Positions 20,492 through 30,838 of a stretch of 64,000 nucleotides of DNA are shown here, one piece after another. How positions within the stretch are numbered: the stretch's first letter is position 1; each line of letters opens with the position of its first letter. The notes beneath the pieces were generated by a model, which saw only the letters and a list, made by a program, of their open reading frames with translations, was not told the origin of the DNA and did no database searches. The translations under genes were made by a program, and so were the position numbers. Location: positions 627,403-691,402 of the forward strand of contig BCHH01000003.1 of assembly GCA_001599595.1 (NCBI GenBank), read 5' to 3'. Source of the DNA: Beverwykella pulmonaria. Lineage: Eukaryota > Ascomycota > Dothideomycetes > Pleosporales > Melanommataceae.

Positions 20492-22356
20492 CTACTGGAC
20501 AAGTGGTAATCGTGGAGGAGGAAGAACAACTGGACACCCCACATTCCTAAATCTTTGATTTATAACCGCCTCAAGCAATTCGCAAGCCTTCTTCAGCTCT
20601 TTGCCAAATTTTTGATCCCCTTGTGCTTCCTCATCCATCGATGCTTCTCCTCTCGGATATCATTGTTCAGATGCCAAATTTCGATGAACCACTCACCAGC
20701 CCCATGGTTGAGACAGCCTGCTGATGGAGGATGTTGGGAAAGACTGACTAAAGGTGGTGAAACTGGGATTCGGAATGCCGAATCCATTATTGACCCGCAA
20801 AGCATTGAACGTGCCCTTGACAACTCCTTTTTGGGGACAACGTGGGGGCCAATAGAGGAGGATTATCCTTATGCTCTTCGTAAGGGCTGGCGGATTTTGG
20901 ACTCTGATTGGTCGAGACGTCCTGTGTACTGGAGAGGTCTGAGTTCCTTCTCTGTAACTGCTTTCCCAAGCAAACCGCTGAGGCGATTTTTCAATATGAA
21001 CACAAAAATAGAGGGCAACCTTCCCAATCTAGCAGTGAATGGATATGTTGCTTTCTCGAATATCAGGGAAGGACATCTTACGCACAAGCCGATAGGTAAG
21101 TCAAAGTTTATCCGAATTCAGCGCAGGCCACTCTCAGAGGAGGAGGGAACAGCTTTGTTGTTGCTGCCGAGGTATTGATCGTCGGAGATTGTTTCAGGAG
21201 CGGGAACAACGCGCTTCAATTGCCTGAGAAGGACTTCAGATGTGTGTTCAAGGCGTCAAGAACGGCGTTGATTTCGTTGCTGCAATTCCGTAGTTGATTG
21301 TACAAAGAAGGCATCTGCACTGCAGCTAGAATTCCGATCTCGAAGCCGACGCGTTCTACAGTTTCGCGGATAGTCTGTGAAAGAGCCTCAGCAGACTCGT
21401 CCTTCAAGAAATTATAGACCCCTCGAAGGCTTTTCTAGCTCCCGCTATTGCCAGATAGAATGACCTTGTTGCTGAAGACCTGGTGGTTTTGGGGAGCTCT
21501 TTGAGGGTAGGAAGCACAGACGTCAACCTATCGTGAAGATCCTTGAAGGCTATGAGATTTGCAGGGGAGAGGCTTTCCAGCGCGAAGTTAATCCCATGGG
21601 AGTAACTGATTAGCTTGTTCTATATGATACCAATTTCTGCCGGCTAGGACTGGAACATGTAGTGTTGTTGCTGGTGTTGTTTCTGCTCGACTTCTCGAGC
21701 AATCTGGGTTGTCATTTCAAATATTGGATCGTTCTCAACGGCTTCTGCAGTCTGTTTTATCTGTTCATCCTCCTTCGTATCGATATCTTCAAGATAGGCC
21801 TGAGTTCCTCATCTTTGCGCTGCTTCGCGGCCTAGCCAGCAAGCCCATCATTCCACACTGCAAATCTAGCTTTCGTATGGGACGGAACATTTTTGAGGAT
21901 GTAAATCATATCGAAATGACAGTTGAGGCCCTCGTCATAATCATCTGCCGAGTAGTGTATCTGAAAGATGCCGGTGTTGAAGACGCCTTCTGTACGCGTC
22001 TAATTTGGACGTCCATGTGCTGCTTGTGGCTCATGCAGCGGGGCAGGGGTTGTCCAGTGTTTAGATTCGGATGATAGTTGGGCTTCTGAGCGTTTCATAA
22101 AGACTTGAATACTGGGCAGTGTCGCCGCAGCCATCGTTACGGCGAGTTCAAGTGCACTGACCACTTGAACAACCTCGGCGCCGAAGACTTGCTTTAGCTG
22201 GCAGGCGGCGACTATACTGGCGCGCCATAGGGAACGGAGGAAATGCGTCTTGAAGTGCCGCAGAAGGAGTCTTGTGCGATGTACCTGTGGGGAGAGCAGC
22301 GATGGTAAACTCGGCAAGAAGAAGGTTGAGAAGACGGCGACGACACTGCCAGTCAT
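20492..22356 (-). pseudogene. Decayed gene of unknown family
   Basis: The minus strand carries long stretches that read like protein but in broken frames. The presumed C-terminus is coherent (KELKKACELLEAVINQ then VVLPPPRLPLVQ, stop at 20492). The middle reads LISYSHGINFALESLS, LTSVLPTLKELPKTT and AEALSQTIRETVERVGFEIG, helical and polar. The front reads VVQVVSALELAVTMAAATL and NCHFDMIYILKNVP. Stops interrupt it at 21834, 21646, 21622 and 21406, and the frame changes after 21406. The two TAGs at 21646 and 21622 fit CAG to TAG changes. No domain is recognised; a STAND/HET-type N-terminal helical domain is possible but unproven. A plus-strand frame at 20555-21178 is taken as its shadow. Confidence 0.45.
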
Positions 22357-22482
22357 GTCGATATGTCACTGGACTTATCAAGTCCGCCACACATATATCA
22401 GCTGTACATTACACACATCATAGGTATCCGACATACACACACATACAACACACCCTCTCACCCCCTCTACACTCTGCTTACA
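22327..22482 (+). repeat. Diverged LTR-like repeat copy
   Basis: Contains GACAC..GTC.TGT.GATATG.CACTG, AGTCCGCCACACATATATCA, GCTGTACAT and ends CTCTGCTTACA, in the same order as the better copies. The first bases and flanks have decayed and no target duplication is visible. Confidence 0.6.
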
Positions 22483-22821
22483 AACTGTGAAATACAGGTT
22501 CTTGTTTCACATAATTTAGCAACGGCAGTGCGGGTAGCACGGCGGGCTAAATAATTCTGAGGCATGTCTAACATAAAGTTTTAAAGATCGGTTCTTAAGA
22601 AATTTCAATGTAGCACGCAAACCGCAGCATCTGTGTGTATGCACTCAGCATTGCGGCAAAGCCCAACCTTACCAATCGGCCCTGTTCCTTATCTCCGAAC
22701 GCAATCCGAAACCCCGCCACTAAATCCATCACAACATCGATATTAACCTCATCCGTGCATCACTGCATCACTTCAGAAAGACGCATGTCCTTGACAACGA
22801 ACACTCTGTGCAAATCGTACC

Positions 22822-24488
22822 ATGGAGTTGCTTGATTTATGCTACGACGTCCTGATCCGGATCCTGGAGGAGATAGATCCCACGGATCTGGCAGCATGTG
22901 CCCGGACCTCGTGGGGGTTCAATCACTTCATCAAAGAGAACCATCGTCTGCACAAGGCCCATTATCTGCATCATTTTGTAGGTATAATCGCCCTTCCATC
23001 AAATGGTCTTGCTTTGCTGACTAAGACCCAGGACGACCCTCGCGGTGAACCATCAGATCCGGAACCGCAATGGATACAGGAGCTTCAGAAGCTTGTCAAA
23101 TGCCAGAAGATTTTCCAGTCAAAAGACATGGAAACGAAGGTAGGATTTTCGACTACACTTCGAGTCTCTGCATTGCTTAATCACGTGTAGAAAGAGGGCT
23201 TCACATTCGTTGCAGCAACAATAGAAGGGCTGCTTAGAACTGCGAACGAGACTAGTCATGAATCACTGAACAAACAGCTGCTGCAGCTGTGCTTCGAGAA
23301 TTCTCAAAATCTAGATGCTTTTATGTACAGGTCATCTCTGTATGTACGTGCTGGGACAGAAGCCCAACAACCGGCCGATAACGAAGAAGGCCGGCAAATG
23401 AGCGCCAAGCTGCATTGCTTATATGGAATTCCGGGGACCCCTTCTGGACGACGGTCGCTGTCTACCCATCCGTACGCCAGATCCAAAGTATACGATCTTC
23501 GAAACTATACCGACAAGACAAAATGGGGGCCGTTCAGAGAGGATGGCTCGATGAGAGTGGACTGGGAGATGGTCGAGGCCATTATGATTGTTCTTGCGTA
23601 TAACTCGGATATGTGTTGTCGGAGGAATCTACGTCGGTTCCAACCCATTTGGTCTAATCCGTTTGAGGGACTGGTGAAGGATAGTGTCGTCCCAAAATAT
23701 GAGTTGCCGTTACCGATGGAGCCAGATATTCCGCTTGAACTGAGAGATCCGTATAACATTTCAGGCCTCTGGTCAAGGGTGAGTCAATATTCATAATATT
23801 AACTTTGAAAGCTGACGTTCCAACAGATAGTTTGTTTCATGGGTATCGTCCATCACGACAAGAGTTCCAAGACATTTGCTAACTCGCCCAGATTATAACG
23901 ACCTTTATGCGTTTAACTTTGGCAAAAAACAAGTTTCACCCGACGAACCAAGAGAACCAATCACTAAAGAGGAGGTGATTCGGCATATTTTGATGAGATT
24001 GCAAATCACCAAGCTCGAAGCTCCCGGCCCATTCGACAACCAAGCCCTGCCTATTGCGCACTTTACCGGGAAGTCGAGATCTATCGATGTATCGTGGGAT
24101 CCCAACGCAAATTCCAAAATAAAGGGTAATCAATCTCTGTCCTACAAACTCACAAAGGCTAACATTCAAGGAACCGTTCGGCTCACTCCTGAGGGCGAAG
24201 TACGCTGGACCACCATCTCTATATTTCACGGGTATGCTCAATCCCCATCATTTTACTGTAGACAAAATCTTACTCACTGGCAATAGCGGAGACGAAAGAT
24301 GGCGAAGCGAAGGCGTCCAAGTGGGAGGAATCAATACGAAGCGAGGTGTAGTTGGGACATGGTTTGACAAAGACTACGATCCACATGGGCCGGCGGGACC
24401 GACTGCTTTTTGGAAGGTGACAGATCAGACGTTTTACAAGATTAATGAAGAGGAAGAAAGTGACAGCAGTGATGAGTCCGAATGGTGA
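22822..24488 (+). CDS. F-box domain protein
   Basis: Probable substrate receptor of an SCF ubiquitin ligase. Seven exons (22822-22977, 23032-23139, 23191-23778, 23827-23842, 23892-24125, 24171-24231, 24287-24488) give 454 aa. An F-box lies at residues 2-45 (LDLCYDVLIRILEEIDPTDL then ARTSWGFNHFIKEN). The remainder is a fungal-specific region with WGPFREDGSMRVDWEMVEA, GLWSRIVCFMDYNDLYAFNF, GTVRLTPEGEVRWTTISIF, GVQVGGINTKRGVVGTWFD and GPAGPTAFWKV, the pattern of large F-box families in Pezizomycotina. It ends in an acidic Ser tail (EEEESDSSDESEW). Exon 4 is only 16 nt. Intron 1 (54 nt) keeps the frame open, so its retention would add 18 residues. Confidence 0.88.
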
Positions 24489-25871
24489 GATATGGAAGTA
24501 TGCGTGTATCTAGGTATGGTACCCCTGTTTCGAATCTACCGTGTCTTTTGCTCTTTACATCTTAGTTCTATGTATGTTATTATCTGCTGTATCTTGGAAT
24601 GAAATCTGGCTTGGTAACTGTTATCCTACTTGCGGATGTGAAGCCGCCATTCCATGACCACGATACTCTTAATATACCTCATCTAACGCTAAATCGCAAT
24701 ACCTGGCAAATGAAAAATCAATCCATGGGGCTCAAATGAGACCCTAGGCTCGTATCAGATTTGCGTCCAAAATTTCGTCTTTCACCTGTCAACACCACAC
24801 CAAGCATCGTCATCTTCGCGCTAAACTACCTCATCTCCAGTTTTGCGCGCGTCGCCAAGCCATTATCCTAGATTCGTAATTCCGATGACAGCGACGAAAC
24901 TTTCGCATCAATCCGACCGGATTTCACAGACTCTCACAGTCCACTACTGTTTTCGCACACCACTACCACAACGCAGCACCCATGACCTACACCGCGCCAC
25001 ACACAATCTTGACGCATATAGGTATATAGGTTAAACATTTTTTGACTTATTTTATCCTCTGCTCTTATATCTTGCTTGTGACAACATGTCTCCTATCCCG
25101 AGGACCGCAGCCGCCGACAGCAAGAAGATGCCTCTCCGCCTCAGCAGCAGCAACGGCAGCATTAATATCAGCAAACAAGATGGCTCTACACGCCAGCACA
25201 GAGAAGGTCATACCTGCCATCAAAAAGTTGGCTACGAGGCCAAGGTCATCGCGAAGACGGTCAACAAGAGGGACGAAGTTTGATAGAGAGATAGATGTTG
25301 GTTGTATTGATTCTACTGAGGAGCTATCGAAGAAATATCTGTGTGATTGCCAAGCACGCTAAGAGCCTGCCAAGATAGTGAAGGCAAATATATAGGAAAC
25401 ACATCATGTGACGTGTGACCCGAGGAAACTCATCATGTGACTTGCCGGCCGACAATATTAGCATTTGAGATATTCTAGGCCTATATATAGCCACTAAATT
25501 TTCTACATTAGAGCTTTGCAAATAGTCTTTGTAACGAGATGGCTAGTAATAGAACTGCTTATAAGAATTTGCCACGCTTAGGCTTTCATAGAAGGCAGTG
25601 GAATACTGGTAATCGCGCTAGCAGAAAGGGTGGTCCCTTGTGCTTCTAGAGGATAGCCTGGATATGCTTGAATTTTTGACACAGACGATATCAACGTCAA
25701 TGCGTTCTGGAATCTTTCGTGAATAGACGAATAGTTACAATTCTTCGAAGGTAATGCCATCATCAAGGAGCATAAGGAACTCAAGAAGGTTGTGGATTCA
25801 ATCATCGCTGTTCTTCGCCGACGCAAGATTTATGGTTCGAACCTCGATTACAGCGATTTCCTTCGAGTAAT
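24489..25871. other. Gene-poor intergenic stretch
   Basis: About 1.4 kb. Short frames (for instance 25086-25283 and 25578-25826) have no recognisable domain. The repeat CATCATGTGAC occurs twice (about 25404 and 25430) before a TATATATAG stretch; I cannot name an element. Confidence 0.4.
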
Positions 25872-28496
25872 TTACATTCCAACAAAGTTCCACTTCAAAT
25901 CTCGAGCGGCAGCTCCTCTAATGGTTATGACTTTCCTCTCCTCCGGCACAAGATCAAATCCGTTGTCATCTAGTTTTACCCCTTGTTTTTCCCTGAACAC
26001 AAATCCTTTGACAGGTCGTTTTGCAGAAACGGTTACTCTTGAGCTATCGCTTGAAAATTCTACTTGGACTCCGCGGTCTAAAAAGTTTAAGTATTTAATC
26101 GGGTCGGGCCAAGAAACGTCTGTCGCTACTGCTTCTCCTTCGACACTCAAAGAAGCGTGGATAACGAAGGGGTCTACCCTCGACGTGTCGAACGGACTAC
26201 TTGCGTCTCGAGCTCCTGGTAGTTTCATCTTTCGGCCTTTGATCACTTCTGTGGTCCCATTCGCCTCAATCTTGACGTCTTCACCCAGTGATGGGTGGAT
26301 GTCTTCGCCAGTACGAACGGAAATAAATCGCACTACGATCTTCCCATCGACGGTTGTCACCTTATTGCTTGCTACCCATACATCAAACTCGATATTTTCC
26401 CATATTTTTTTCATGTCCACATGGCTTGTATCCCGATTCCAAAGCTCGTCTGAATGCCTCATTGTCCAATTGTTGAACTTTCTCGTCACTCCAACTACGA
26501 CTGGCTCCATTGCGCGCTTGATCGCGTAATATGCGGGTTTCGGAACAAGATAGTAATCGACCACCGCCCAGGATATTGTCGGCCAGCAATCGTTCAGTTG
26601 CCAGACCAACACGCCGCCACACCCTCTATTCCCCGCAGTACCCCACTGTCTCCGCCATGACTTGTACGCCCACAGCATTGCATCGGCTTGCATGATCTGC
26701 GTCAAATGCGTAAACCCGGACAGATCGTATTTGATTTTGAAATTCTCGGCCACATATGACACTAGTCGGCGTTCATGCCCAATCGCTTTGTTCCGGAAAT
26801 CCATTGCCATTGATCCAGGAAATCTATCTTCTTCACGCGTGATTGACTTCTCAAGCGTTTCCGTGTGTGGGTATGCCTCCATACCAAACTCCGATACGAA
26901 CCGACCACCTATTTCGGGGAGCTGTTGATACGGCTTCATGTTCCCATGCCACACATTCCACTGATGCACATCGCCAATCTTCGGATCTACTTTAAGAGTG
27001 GTACTCGTCCCGTTGCCGAAGGGAGAGCTTGGATGATATGGCACGCCTACTGTCTCTTCTGACACGATCTTGGGTAATAGATACTCGTAAAAGTACCGCG
27101 CAGGGAAGTCAGTCTTAAGCCATGACTCGGGATTCTTGTCCTCCTCATACCGATACTCAAGTCCGTATCTCTCCACAATCTGGTAGTCCTCGTTATTCCC
27201 ACACCAAACTACGATGCTCGGGTGATTGCGCAGCCTCTGCACATTCTGTCTTGCCTCTTCCTCTACGGACTTCGCGTACGCGGGATACGCAGGGTAGTTG
27301 GCACATGCGAACATGAAATCCTGCCACACTAGCAATCCGAGCTCATCAGCTGCTTCGTAGAAGGCGTCATGTTCGTAGATCCCACCACCCCATACTCTAA
27401 TCATGATTTGGTTTCCAGCAGCGGCAATCTCCATCCAGTTTCGATACGTTTCCGGGGTCACTTGCGATAGGAAGGAGTCCGTGGGTATCCAGCAGGAGCC
27501 TCCAGTGAAGATGTCGGTGTTGTTGATGCAGAAGTAAAACGAGGTGCCAACTGTATCTTTCTTCTGGACGAGCGCGACTTTGCGGAAACCCATAGCCTTG
27601 GTGACCTCGTCTACAATATTGCCATTCTCTATAACCAGTTTCGCAGAAACGTGATAGAGCGACTGCGGACCGTACCCCCGCGGCCACCATAGATCGACAT
27701 CAAGCTCGAAAGGCGCTACAAAGACACCATCCTCCGCTTTACCATCCAGCTTTGCGACGATACCTTTTTCGCCAGACTTTCTAATCTCGAACTGCACCTT
27801 TCCTTTTGCTCCGGCGACCTTCGCGAATAGCATCCCCTTTGCACTCTTTAGATCATCACTAAGCTCATATTCAGACCATACATCTTCAAAGCACACAACA
27901 AACGTCTCAAGCACGATCGGCTTCCACGGCCCACAAGTCATCAGTATAGGCCCCCAATCCCAACCCCAATGATACTGCGCCTTTCTCACCGGTCCCCTCG
28001 AGAGCTCCGTCTGATGCACGATAAACCTATGTTCTGGATGCTCCTTCAATAACTCCAACCCCCTCTTCCGTGCCGACTGAAACACAACTTCTAAGACATT
28101 TTTTGCGTCACCATACTTCTTGAGGGTTGCGGTGACATCGATTCGGTGGGATAGGAACATGTTTTCGGCTTCCAGGATCAGTATCCCGTTTAGGTATACC
28201 GAGGCAAATGTGTCCAACCCGCCAAACTCTAGCACGGTCGTCGCACCGGGCTCCCCACTCTTCGAAGGGGTCGCGAAGGAGGTGCGGTACGTCCATGATT
28301 CGTCTGCGATCCAGCGCACAGAGAGCTCGTTGAGGTTCTTGAAGGGGTGGGCGATTTTGTCGTTCTTTAGTAGGTCCCGGTGCACGTCCGTAGGCAGATC
28401 GTTAGCGGGAAGGTATTCTGATCCAGAGTCGAGGCCCCCTTGTTTGAATATCCAGTTGGAGATGAGACTTAGCGAGGTGCGTGGAATTGTTGCCAT
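25872..28496 (-). CDS. Beta-mannosidase (glycoside hydrolase family 2)
   Basis: Exo-acting enzyme releasing mannose from the non-reducing ends of manno-oligosaccharides. Intronless, 874 aa from Met at 28496 (MATIPRTSLS); an in-frame Met at 28514 and open frame to 28589 exist but look non-coding. GH2 layout: sugar-binding jelly roll (GSEYLPANDLPTDVHRDLL, DTFASVYLNG, SHRIDVT, RGPVRKAQYHWGWDWGP), Ig-like domain, then the TIM barrel with RVWGGGIYEHDAFYEAADEL, the acid/base Glu in VVWCGNNED and the nucleophile Glu in RFVSEFGMEAYP. No signal peptide is visible, which fits the intracellular MndB-type clade that hydrolyses imported mannobiose. It diverges from a sugar porter over 434 bp containing CreA-like boxes. 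Confidence 0.95.
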   Translation of the reverse strand: MATIPRTSLSLISNWIFKQGGLDSGSEYLPANDLPTDVHRDLLKNDKIAHPFKNLNELSVRWIADESWTYRTSFATPSKSGEPGATTVLEFGGLDTFASVYLNGILILEAENMFLSHRIDVTATLKKYGDAKNVLEVVFQSARKRGLELLKEHPEHRFIVHQTELSRGPVRKAQYHWGWDWGPILMTCGPWKPIVLETFVVCFEDVWSEYELSDDLKSAKGMLFAKVAGAKGKVQFEIRKSGEKGIVAKLDGKAEDGVFVAPFELDVDLWWPRGYGPQSLYHVSAKLVIENGNIVDEVTKAMGFRKVALVQKKDTVGTSFYFCINNTDIFTGGSCWIPTDSFLSQVTPETYRNWMEIAAAGNQIMIRVWGGGIYEHDAFYEAADELGLLVWQDFMFACANYPAYPAYAKSVEEEARQNVQRLRNHPSIVVWCGNNEDYQIVERYGLEYRYEEDKNPESWLKTDFPARYFYEYLLPKIVSEETVGVPYHPSSPFGNGTSTTLKVDPKIGDVHQWNVWHGNMKPYQQLPEIGGRFVSEFGMEAYPHTETLEKSITREEDRFPGSMAMDFRNKAIGHERRLVSYVAENFKIKYDLSGFTHLTQIMQADAMLWAYKSWRRQWGTAGNRGCGGVLVWQLNDCWPTISWAVVDYYLVPKPAYYAIKRAMEPVVVGVTRKFNNWTMRHSDELWNRDTSHVDMKKIWENIEFDVWVASNKVTTVDGKIVVRFISVRTGEDIHPSLGEDVKIEANGTTEVIKGRKMKLPGARDASSPFDTSRVDPFVIHASLSVEGEAVATDVSWPDPIKYLNFLDRGVQVEFSSDSSRVTVSAKRPVKGFVFREKQGVKLDDNGFDLVPEERKVITIRGAAARDLKWNFVGM

Positions 28497-28575
28497 GATG
28501 CCGCCACTGCCCATGCTGAAAATGAGTCTAGGAGGTGATGTTGAAACTGGTAACGTATACCACAAATAATAGACA

Positions 28576-28863
28576 CCCCACAGCGCCACAAGCGACCGTT
28601 TTTATGCCTGCCTCCGAACAACGATTCAGAAGCAATTCAAACGTGGCTAGGATGCAGGATGCGGGGCTTCGCTCTTCTCTCTGTGGGGTAATGATCACCA
28701 CTAGCCATCTCATGTCACAATCACCAACCATTCCTTCGGGCAAAAGACTTCCGACACCCCGAGAGAGCGGCAGGAATCAAGAATCGAGCTCTGTAACGAT
28801 AAGATACGACGTCGCACCAATATAAAAGCATGGGTACCGAGTGCCTGGGAGTGAGTTGTGGGG
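28576..28863. promoter_or_regulatory. Four CreA-like boxes in the beta-mannosidase / sugar-porter promoter
   Basis: Matches to the carbon-repressor consensus SYGGRG occur at 28576-28581 (reverse GTGGGG), 28661-28666 (GCGGGG), 28683-28688 (GTGGGG) and 28858-28863 (GTGGGG), all within the 434-bp divergent spacer. The consensus is short, so single hits mean little; four close together suggest glucose repression of the pair. Confidence 0.4.
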
Positions 28864-28930
28864 AAGCTGTCAGACCTCAATCTCAACGACCCCGCATTTC
28901 ACCACCACAGATCGTTGAAGGTCAAGCATT

Positions 28931-30838
28931 ATGGCAGACGAGAGGACAACCGATGCAGAATATGCTGGCGAGAAGAAATTGACTGAAGATGGAAAAAAGA
29001 TCATTGAAGAGGGTGAGCTAGAAGGAGTGAATCCGACCTTCACAGCTATCATGGCGAAACACAAGCCGAACCCGTGGGGAAAGGGACATCTCCAGTTGTA
29101 CGCGCTGTGTGCCGTCATATTCCTAAATTCAACCATGAGTGGTATGTCTGCTTCGGAATTCCGTCTGATCAATGTTGCTGATCATTTGCCCAAGGCTTCG
29201 ACGGCTCACTAATGGGCAGCATAAACGTTCTGCCAAACTACACAAGCTACTACCACCTTCCCACAAAGGGAACCGCATCCACGGGCATTGTCTTTGCCAT
29301 CTACCAAGTCGGCCAGATGACCGCTGCACTGTTCGTATGGATAGCAGATTGGCGCGGTCGGAAGCAGATGATGTTCGTTGGAACAATAGGGGTCGTTTTG
29401 GGCACTATTATCACCGCGACTGCGCAGAAACTCTCTGTTTTCATTGGAGGAAGGTTCCTACTAGCGTTTTTTGCGACTTTGGCTTGTTCAGCGAGTCCAC
29501 TCTATCTAGTTGAGATTGCGCCGCCGCAGTATCGTGGAACACTTGCCGGGTTGTACAACACCTTCTACTACTTCGTAAGTATAAATCTCTTAAACATGAA
29601 GACGACTAACGGACCAACTAGGGATCCATCCTCGCCACCTCCGCCGTATACGGCGCCCATAAACATTTATCGGACAGTAACCTCGACTGGCGCCTGCCCC
29701 TCTGGATCCAAATGGTCTGCCCCGCTCTCGTCTCCTGCATCATCCTCTTCTTTCCCGAATCTCCGCGCTGGCTTGTCGGCAAAGATAGGCATGAAGAAGC
29801 ACTCGCCTTCCTCGTAAAGTACCATGCAAACGGCGACCCTGACCATCCTCTCGTCGCACTTGAAATGAGCGAGATGGTGGAGTCCCTAAGGCAAGACCCA
29901 GTCACGCATTGGCGCAACTTTTTTGATTTAAGGGTCCTATATAAGACGAGAGCGAGGAGGTATAGGACAATGCTCAATATGACTTTTGCGTGGTTTGGCC
30001 AGTTCTCGGGAAATAAGTGAGTACCACCTAAACATTGTAGACATCTGGGCGTAGGACGCCACAAGGCTTAGTCACCATGTACTAATATCTCACAGCGTCG
30101 TCTCCTATTACCTTCCCTATCTCCTCGCAAACGTGGGCATTACCTCAGCTGATACAAAACTCCTCCTCAACATCATCTACGCACTCGTTGGTTACATATT
30201 CTCCTCCGCCGGTGCACGCTTGCACGACGTCTTCGGGCGGCGCAAAATGCTTCTCGGGTCTACCGCTGGCTTAATTGTTGCCTTGAGCATCACTGCAGGC
30301 ACGGCGGCAGGATACGTCAACACCGGGAGTAAGACATCGAGCTCAGCTTCTATTGGTTTCATCTTTGTGTTTGGCGCGATCTTTGCATTTGCCTTCACTA
30401 GTATGCAGCCGATTTATCCTGCGGAGGTTATGAGTAACGATATGAGGGCTAAAGGTGCGGGGACGTATAAGCTTGTCGGTGGATGTGCCAGCTTCATCAA
30501 CACGTTTGCGGCCCCGATCGCATTGTCTAATGTAAGCATTCGCTCGTCACTTCCTTCTCCTCTCCCTTCCTCTTTCCCCCACCACGAATCACAGACTCAG
30601 ATTTATGATCTAGATTGGCTACTGGTTCTACGTCTTCTTCATCTTCTGGGACATGTTCGAATTTGCATTCATGTACTTCTTCTTCGTGGAGACGAAGGGC
30701 CTCACTCTTGAGGAGATGGATGATATTTTTGAGGCGAAGAATCCGAGGAAGGCGAGTACAGAGAAAAAGAGGATTAAGGTTAGGACTGTGGTTGCGGAAA
30801 ATGGGAAGGTCGAGAGTGAGATTAGGGAGGTAGTTTAA
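28931..30838 (+). CDS. Sugar porter (MFS, lactose/oligosaccharide permease-like)
   Basis: Proton-coupled sugar uptake protein of the plasma membrane. Five exons (28931-29141, 29195-29574, 29622-30016, 30096-30531, 30614-30838) give 548 aa with 12 predicted helices. Sugar-porter signatures: [18 protein letters not shown] at TM1, WRGRKQMMF (motif A), [11 protein letters not shown] and [26 protein letters not shown] after TM6, VFGRRKMLL in the central half, [14 protein letters not shown], and [17 protein letters not shown] at the end. The N-terminus is a hydrophilic 70 residues, as in fungal lactose-permease-type transporters. Divergent pairing with an intracellular beta-mannosidase points to mannobiose or manno-oligosaccharides as cargo; that is inference from context. 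Confidence 0.93.

Noticed and set aside
20555..21178. 207-codon plus-strand frame
   Set aside because: The opposite strand carries the more protein-like, though broken, reading; the plus frame shows no family features.
25372..25560. Possible second LTR family near the doubled CATCATGTGAC words
   Set aside because: No matching second copy, terminal repeat or target duplication was found within the window.
25830..25850. tRNA-like GGTTCGAACCTCGATT
   Set aside because: It resembles a T-arm but no acceptor, D or anticodon stems fit around it, and it overlaps the end of the beta-mannosidase region.
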